Part shown: in pieces, positions 6,102-7,401 of the stretch | Numbering within the stretch: position 1 is the first letter of the stretch | Layout of the letters: each line of letters starts with the position of its first letter | DNA from: Gammaproteobacteria bacterium | GTDB taxonomy: Bacteria; Pseudomonadota; Gammaproteobacteria; SZUA-229 | Direction: 5' to 3' | Assembly (NCBI GenBank): GCA_013138755.1 | Contig: WTCC01000118.1 | Location: 1-7,401, forward strand | Length of the DNA stretch: 7,401 bases | Made by a program: the position numbers and the translations under genes | Notes under the pieces: generated by a model | Databases searched by the model: none | What the model was told of the DNA's origin: nothing | What the model saw: the letters and a program-made list of their open reading frames with translations, nothing else

Positions 6102-7175
6102 ATGGTCGTTGAGTTGCTGAATAATATCTGGCTAGTCTTTCTGGATACTGCCTTCTGGTTGTTGATTGGGTTGCTGGCTGCTGGGGTTATTAAATCTTTT
6201 ATAGCGGAAGATACCATGCAGCGCTGGGTGGGAGGTCGTGGCATTGGCTCTATATTACGAGCAGCGCTCTTTGGTGCGCCGTTGCCTCTGTGTTCCTGTG
6301 GTGTTTTACCTGCGGCGATTGGCTTGCATCGCGCCGGCGCCTCTAAAGAAGCAACAGTCTCTTTCCTGATATCGACACCGGAGACCAGTGTTGACTCTGT
6401 AGCAGTCACCTATGCATTGATGGGACCGGTGATGGCGATCTTTCGACCGATTGCCGCATTGGTCAATGCAATCGGTACGGGTTTGTTAACAACGTTAGTG
6501 ACAGATACTGTGATGGTAGATACCAATGTCGTTAAAGACACCGCAGTGAAGAGTTGTTGTTCGTCTGAGGCGGAAATTGAACAACTGGAAGAATCATCAT
6601 GCTGCGCTTCAAAAGAAGAAGTTAAAACGAATAAGTTATTGCAGGTAATGTCGTACGCAGGCGCAGAGCTACTTGACGATATTTCAAAATGGATGGCAGT
6701 TGGTATAGTGCTGGCAGGAACCATGCTGACTTTTATTCCTCCCGACTGGTTTGCGCAATGGGGAAGTGGTCTAATGGCTATGTTGGTAATGTTAGTCGTT
6801 GGCGTGCCGATGTATATCTGTGCAGTGGCATCAACACCCGTTGCTGCCGGTCTGTTATTGGCAGGAGTTTCTCCTGGTGCGGTGCTGGTTTTTCTTTTAG
6901 TCGGTCCGGCGACTAATATTGCAAGTTTTGCTTTATTGAAACAGGAGCTGGGATTAAAAGTGACGGCAGTTTATATAGGCGGGTTATCAGTTTTCAGTTT
7001 GATGATGGGGTTGCTTTTGGAGTGGTTGTTAATAAATCAGTCATGGCAGATTCAAGTACATATGGGTGAAGCGCATACTATGTTACCTGGCATTGTTTCG
7101 TGGGTAAGTGCGTTTTTGTTAATTTTTCTGGCGATTAAACCTTTGAGGCGAGCCATCGTTCCACAGTTAGGCTGA
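6102..7175 (+). CDS. ArsP_1/DUF318-superfamily permease, SO_0444-like metal (Cu/Zn) efflux transporter
   Basis: A 357-residue inner-membrane permease with about eight to ten hydrophobic segments. It carries the superfamily's two related halves: LPLCSCGVLPAAIG (61-74) followed by STPETSVDS (91-99), and MYICAVASTPVAAG (237-250) followed by VGPATN (267-272). A central cytoplasmic-type loop carries two Cys pairs, SCCSS (151-155) and SCCAS (166-170), a natural soft-metal binding site. With CSCG this layout fits the SO_0444-type family, linked to copper/zinc or arsenic resistance; the cargo here is inferred. The ATG at 6102 is preceded by AAAGGG (6087-6092). An ATG at 6097 is out of frame and closes after seven codons. 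Downstream, a DPVCGM protein (probable copper ATPase) in the same direction supports a copper-export unit. Confidence 0.85.
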   Translation: MVVELLNNIWLVFLDTAFWLLIGLLAAGVIKSFIAEDTMQRWVGGRGIGSILRAALFGAPLPLCSCGVLPAAIGLHRAGASKEATVSFLISTPETSVDSVAVTYALMGPVMAIFRPIAALVNAIGTGLLTTLVTDTVMVDTNVVKDTAVKSCCSSEAEIEQLEESSCCASKEEVKTNKLLQVMSYAGAELLDDISKWMAVGIVLAGTMLTFIPPDWFAQWGSGLMAMLVMLVVGVPMYICAVASTPVAAGLLLAGVSPGAVLVFLLVGPATNIASFALLKQELGLKVTAVYIGGLSVFSLMMGLLLEWLLINQSWQIQVHMGEAHTMLPGIVSWVSAFLLIFLAIKPLRRAIVPQLG

Positions 7176-7228
7176 GCTGGCAACGTTAAAGTCTTACGGT
7201 TTATTTTTGCAGCGATGTATTGCGGATC

Positions 7229-7327
7229 ATGCTGCTAGATATTGTGAAAAGAATGCAACAGAAAGCACCGAACTGGATTATGAACTCTGAAGTAGACAAT
7301 GTCGTAGGTTTTTTAAATGGCTTGTGA
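7229..7327 (+). CDS. possible 32-residue small protein between permease and ATPase
   Basis: An open frame of 32 codons starts at ATG 7229 (MLLDIVKRMQQKAPNWIM...) and ends in TGA at 7325-7327. The same frame is open back to 7190, with a TTG at 7220 as another possible start. The product would be a short amphipathic peptide with no motif I know. In favour: it lies in the same direction as its neighbours, and its stop overlaps the GAGGGG that may serve as ribosome site for the next gene, 14 nt on. Against: its own Shine-Dalgarno is weak and its length is within chance. It could also be the tail of a decayed gene. Confidence 0.28.
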   Translation: MLLDIVKRMQQKAPNWIMNSEVDNVVGFLNGL

Positions 7328-7341
7328 GGGGTGGCGAAGTT

Positions 7342-7401
7342 ATGACAAACAGTATTGATCCTGTTTGCGGTATGAGCGTATCGCAACCGAGTGAACACCA
7401 C
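7342..7401 (+). CDS. N-terminus of a probable copper-exporting P1B-type ATPase (cut by window edge)
   Basis: The first 20 codons of a gene run off the right edge: MTNSIDPVCGMSV, then a stretch ending in His-His. DPVCGM close to the N-terminus is typical of YHS/heavy-metal-binding domains that open many CopA-like P1B ATPases, which pump Cu(I) out of the cytoplasm using ATP. A stand-alone YHS-domain protein is the main alternative, since the ATPase core is outside the window. GAGGGG at 7326-7331 lies ten bases before the ATG. Position after a metal permease on the same strand supports the copper-export reading. Confidence 0.7.
   Translation, partial: MTNSIDPVCGMSVSQPSEHH

Noticed and set aside
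6410..6724. Minus-strand open frame opposite the permease
   Set aside because: It is fully covered by the well-supported permease gene, and its Ser/Thr-rich composition is what the antisense of that gene would give.
7201..7401. 66-residue minus-strand frame at the right edge
   Set aside because: It opposes the start of the DPVCGM gene and has no recognisable motif.

Overview
The window looks like chromosomal DNA of a gammaproteobacterium. This is inferred from the NasA type with a C-terminal [2Fe-2S] domain, the small DUF2788-like protein, the SO_0444-like permease and a repeat type I associate with gammaproteobacterial genomes. No rRNA, tRNA, phage, transposase or CRISPR array is visible. 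The species cannot be named from this sequence alone.

Left part (1-4142). The end of a possible membrane protein is followed by nasA, the assimilatory nitrate reductase catalytic subunit. Its stop codon directly abuts the stop of a convergent small membrane protein (DUF2788-like). Divergent from that is a YdjM/DUF457-type membrane-bound 'metal-dependent hydrolase' with its own candidate extended -10 promoter.

Middle (4143-4922). A 780-bp non-coding gap lies between two convergent genes. It holds two related, highly structured repeat units in opposite orientation, plus a 41-bp inverted flank. The two units share the same hairpin plan and short conserved blocks. Their stems differ by compensating base changes, and the longest stem differs almost completely in sequence, with a perfect 23-bp arm in the second unit. 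Short ORFs inside these repeats are judged spurious.

Right part (4923-7401). Two minus-strand genes overlap by ATGA: an unrecognised, possibly exported protein with two cysteines, then a TlpA/ResA-like thioredoxin-fold protein with a signal peptide. They form a likely translationally coupled envelope redox pair. Divergent from them is a permease of the ArsP_1/DUF318 superfamily (SO_0444-like metal efflux), then a possible 32-codon small ORF, then the first 20 codons of a protein starting with a DPVCGM metal-binding motif, probably a CopA-type P1B ATPase cut by the window edge. This right-hand block therefore reads as metal (copper) export. A palindrome in the divergent spacer is a candidate operator.

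The most unusual feature is the inverted pair of covarying structured repeats. The redoxin/unknown-protein pair is the best candidate for an undescribed functional partnership.
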